Source: CAZTTG01 sp964615935 (GTDB taxonomy: Bacteria; Planctomycetota; UBA1135; GCA-002686595). From it: a DNA stretch of 26,642 bases. Location of the stretch: positions 1 to 26,642 of the forward strand of contig CAZTTG010000090.1 in the NCBI GenBank assembly GCA_964615935.1, written 5' to 3'. Below are positions 25,678 to 26,642 of the stretch, piece by piece (the first letter of the stretch is position 1; every line of letters starts with the position of its first letter). The notes beneath the pieces are model-generated. The model made no database searches. It saw nothing but the letters and a program-made list of their open reading frames with translations, and was not told the origin of the DNA. The position numbers and the translations under genes were made by a program.

Positions 25678-26501
25678 CTTCCCTCCCACTCCCGCCAGAA
25701 GTGGTGCACCGGACCCGCGCCTCGGCCGACGTCGAGGCGGTCCGCGGCGGCCAGGGCCAGGGTGAGCCAGGCCTTGGCCTCGCGCACGGCGGCGGTGAGC
25801 GATCTGCCCCGCGCCAGGAAGGCGGCGATGGCGGCCGAGAGGGCGCAGCCGGTGCCGTGGGTGTTGGGGGTGCGGACGCGCGGAGCCTCCAGTCGCTCGA
25901 TGGAGTCACCTTCGAGCAGGAAGTCGGTGCTGGTCTCGCCCTCGATGTGGCCGCCCTTGAGCAGGATGGCCTGCGGGCCGAGGTCGAGGAGGGCGCGGCA
26001 GGCGGATTCGGGATCGGCTTCGACCTCTTGCTCCTCCCGGTCGAGAAGGACGGCGGCCTCGTGCAGGTTGGGGGTGAGCAGGCGGGTGTGCGGCAGGAGC
26101 GCCGTGCGGAGGAGGTCGAGGGCTTCCTTCTCGAGCAGTGGATGGCCGGACGAGGACCGCAGGACGGGATCCAGCACATCGATGGTCCGACCGTGCTCTC
26201 GAAGGCCTTCCACCACCTCTTCGGCGATCTCCGCGGAGCCGAGCATGCCCACCTTGATCGCGGCCACGTCGAGATCGGCGAGCACGGCTTCGAGCTGCGC
26301 GCGGACGAAGGCAGCGGGGGGATGGTGGATGCCTCGGAGGCCCTGTGTGTTCTGAGCGGTCAGGGCACTGATCACGGTGGCGCCGTACACGCCCAGGGCG
26401 GAGAAGGTCTTGAGGTCCCCCTGGGCTCCCGCCCCGCCGCTCGAGTCCGAGCCGGCGATCGAGAGCGCGATGGGGGGACGGCGCGCGGAGGTGGAGGGCA
26501 T
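25674..26501 (-). CDS. thiD: Hydroxymethylpyrimidine/phosphomethylpyrimidine kinase
   Basis: 275 residues, the usual ThiD length. It phosphorylates 4-amino-5-hydroxymethyl-2-methylpyrimidine twice for thiamine synthesis in the cytoplasm. Diagnostic stretches are IAGSDSSGGAGAQGDLKTFS (15-34, substrate pocket), SALTAQNTQG (45-54), AAIKVGMLGS, DPVLRSSSGHPLL, LTPNLHEAAVLL, ILLKGGH and TPNTHGTGCALSAAIAAFL, whose GTGC anion hole and Cys are the ribokinase-family active site. There is no fused ThiE or TenA domain. ATG 26501 lacks a clear ribosome site. No TPP riboswitch was recognised in the 141 bp upstream that the window shows. It overlaps the lipoprotein gene by four bases. Confidence 0.94.
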   Translation of the reverse strand: MPSTSARRPPIALSIAGSDSSGGAGAQGDLKTFSALGVYGATVISALTAQNTQGLRGIHHPPAAFVRAQLEAVLADLDVAAIKVGMLGSAEIAEEVVEGLREHGRTIDVLDPVLRSSSGHPLLEKEALDLLRTALLPHTRLLTPNLHEAAVLLDREEQEVEADPESACRALLDLGPQAILLKGGHIEGETSTDFLLEGDSIERLEAPRVRTPNTHGTGCALSAAIAAFLARGRSLTAAVREAKAWLTLALAAADRLDVGRGAGPVHHFWREWEGR

Positions 26502-26642
26502 GGGGACAGGTTACTGGAGCGGGGAGGAGGTGTCGTCGGTGGGGGTGTGACGGGCTTCCCGGTGGCCCCCATTCGCGCGGGGGGCGGGGGGAGGCCCCCC
26601 CGGGGCCCCGGGGGGGGGTGCCGCGGTCCCCCGCCCGCACCC
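26502..26642. other. Non-coding window end with long G and C runs
   Basis: 141 bp upstream of thiD. The last 70 bases are almost only G and C, with runs of up to nine G (in CCCCGGGGGGGGGTG) and mirror-like G/C blocks. No gene or promoter is recognised. Such sequence is prone to read errors and often ends contigs. Confidence 0.4.

Noticed and set aside
26560..26642. Runs of G and C as a structured RNA or quadruplex regulator of thiD
   Set aside because: They lie at the very edge of the window in sequence prone to assembly error, with no supporting conserved element.

Overview
The window is a GC-rich (about 70%) chromosomal segment, most likely from an uncultured or little-studied member of the Planctomycetota. 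The pointers are an ECF sigma factor and a Ser/Thr kinase of the type that lineage carries in large numbers, and several large secreted proteins. Two of those proteins are trypsin-like proteases and one is a calcium-motif protein, and all three end in the same cysteine-bearing C-terminal domain (FYG...PFQGG...LCVQPP...RT...SGG...YW.RDP). This placement rests on recognising families, not on a search.

Left part (1-8089). A decayed ECF sigma remnant (129-427) precedes a soluble Ser/Thr kinase whose C-terminus is an exact period-5 glycine repeat (481-2133). Across a convergent hairpin lie two tandemly duplicated secreted serine proteases on the minus strand (2209-3771, 3878-5449), a membrane-anchored repeat protein (5614-7167) and an intact ECF sigma factor (7361-8089).

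Middle part (8423-16327, plus strand). It holds a secreted protein of twelve exact 24-residue MORN-like repeats, a secreted protein of unknown function, and a secreted protein with six acidic calcium-loop motifs plus the shared C-terminal domain. The stop codon of this last gene coincides with the 5' end of a group II intron (about 12724-14358). The intron's reverse transcriptase/maturase has lost about 90 codons, including the palm block with the first catalytic Asp. Domains V and VI are still recognisable. htpG starts 52 bp after the intron.

Right part (16353-26642). It starts with a minus-strand coiled-coil membrane protein with 42-residue repeats and a C-terminal helix-hairpin-helix domain, divergent from a threonine synthase. 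A tightly overlapping operon follows for a Tat-exported, three-subunit molybdenum hydroxylase of the xanthine dehydrogenase/PaoABC family, plus a 77-residue four-cysteine protein. Convergent to it, on the minus strand, are thiD and a translationally coupled lipoprotein of unknown function. No tRNA, rRNA or CRISPR array was recognised.

The most unusual points are the intron sitting on a stop codon with an internally deleted maturase, the period-5 glycine domain on the kinase, the C-terminal domain shared by three secreted proteins, the 42-residue coiled-coil repeats, and the small four-Cys protein in the molybdenum hydroxylase operon.
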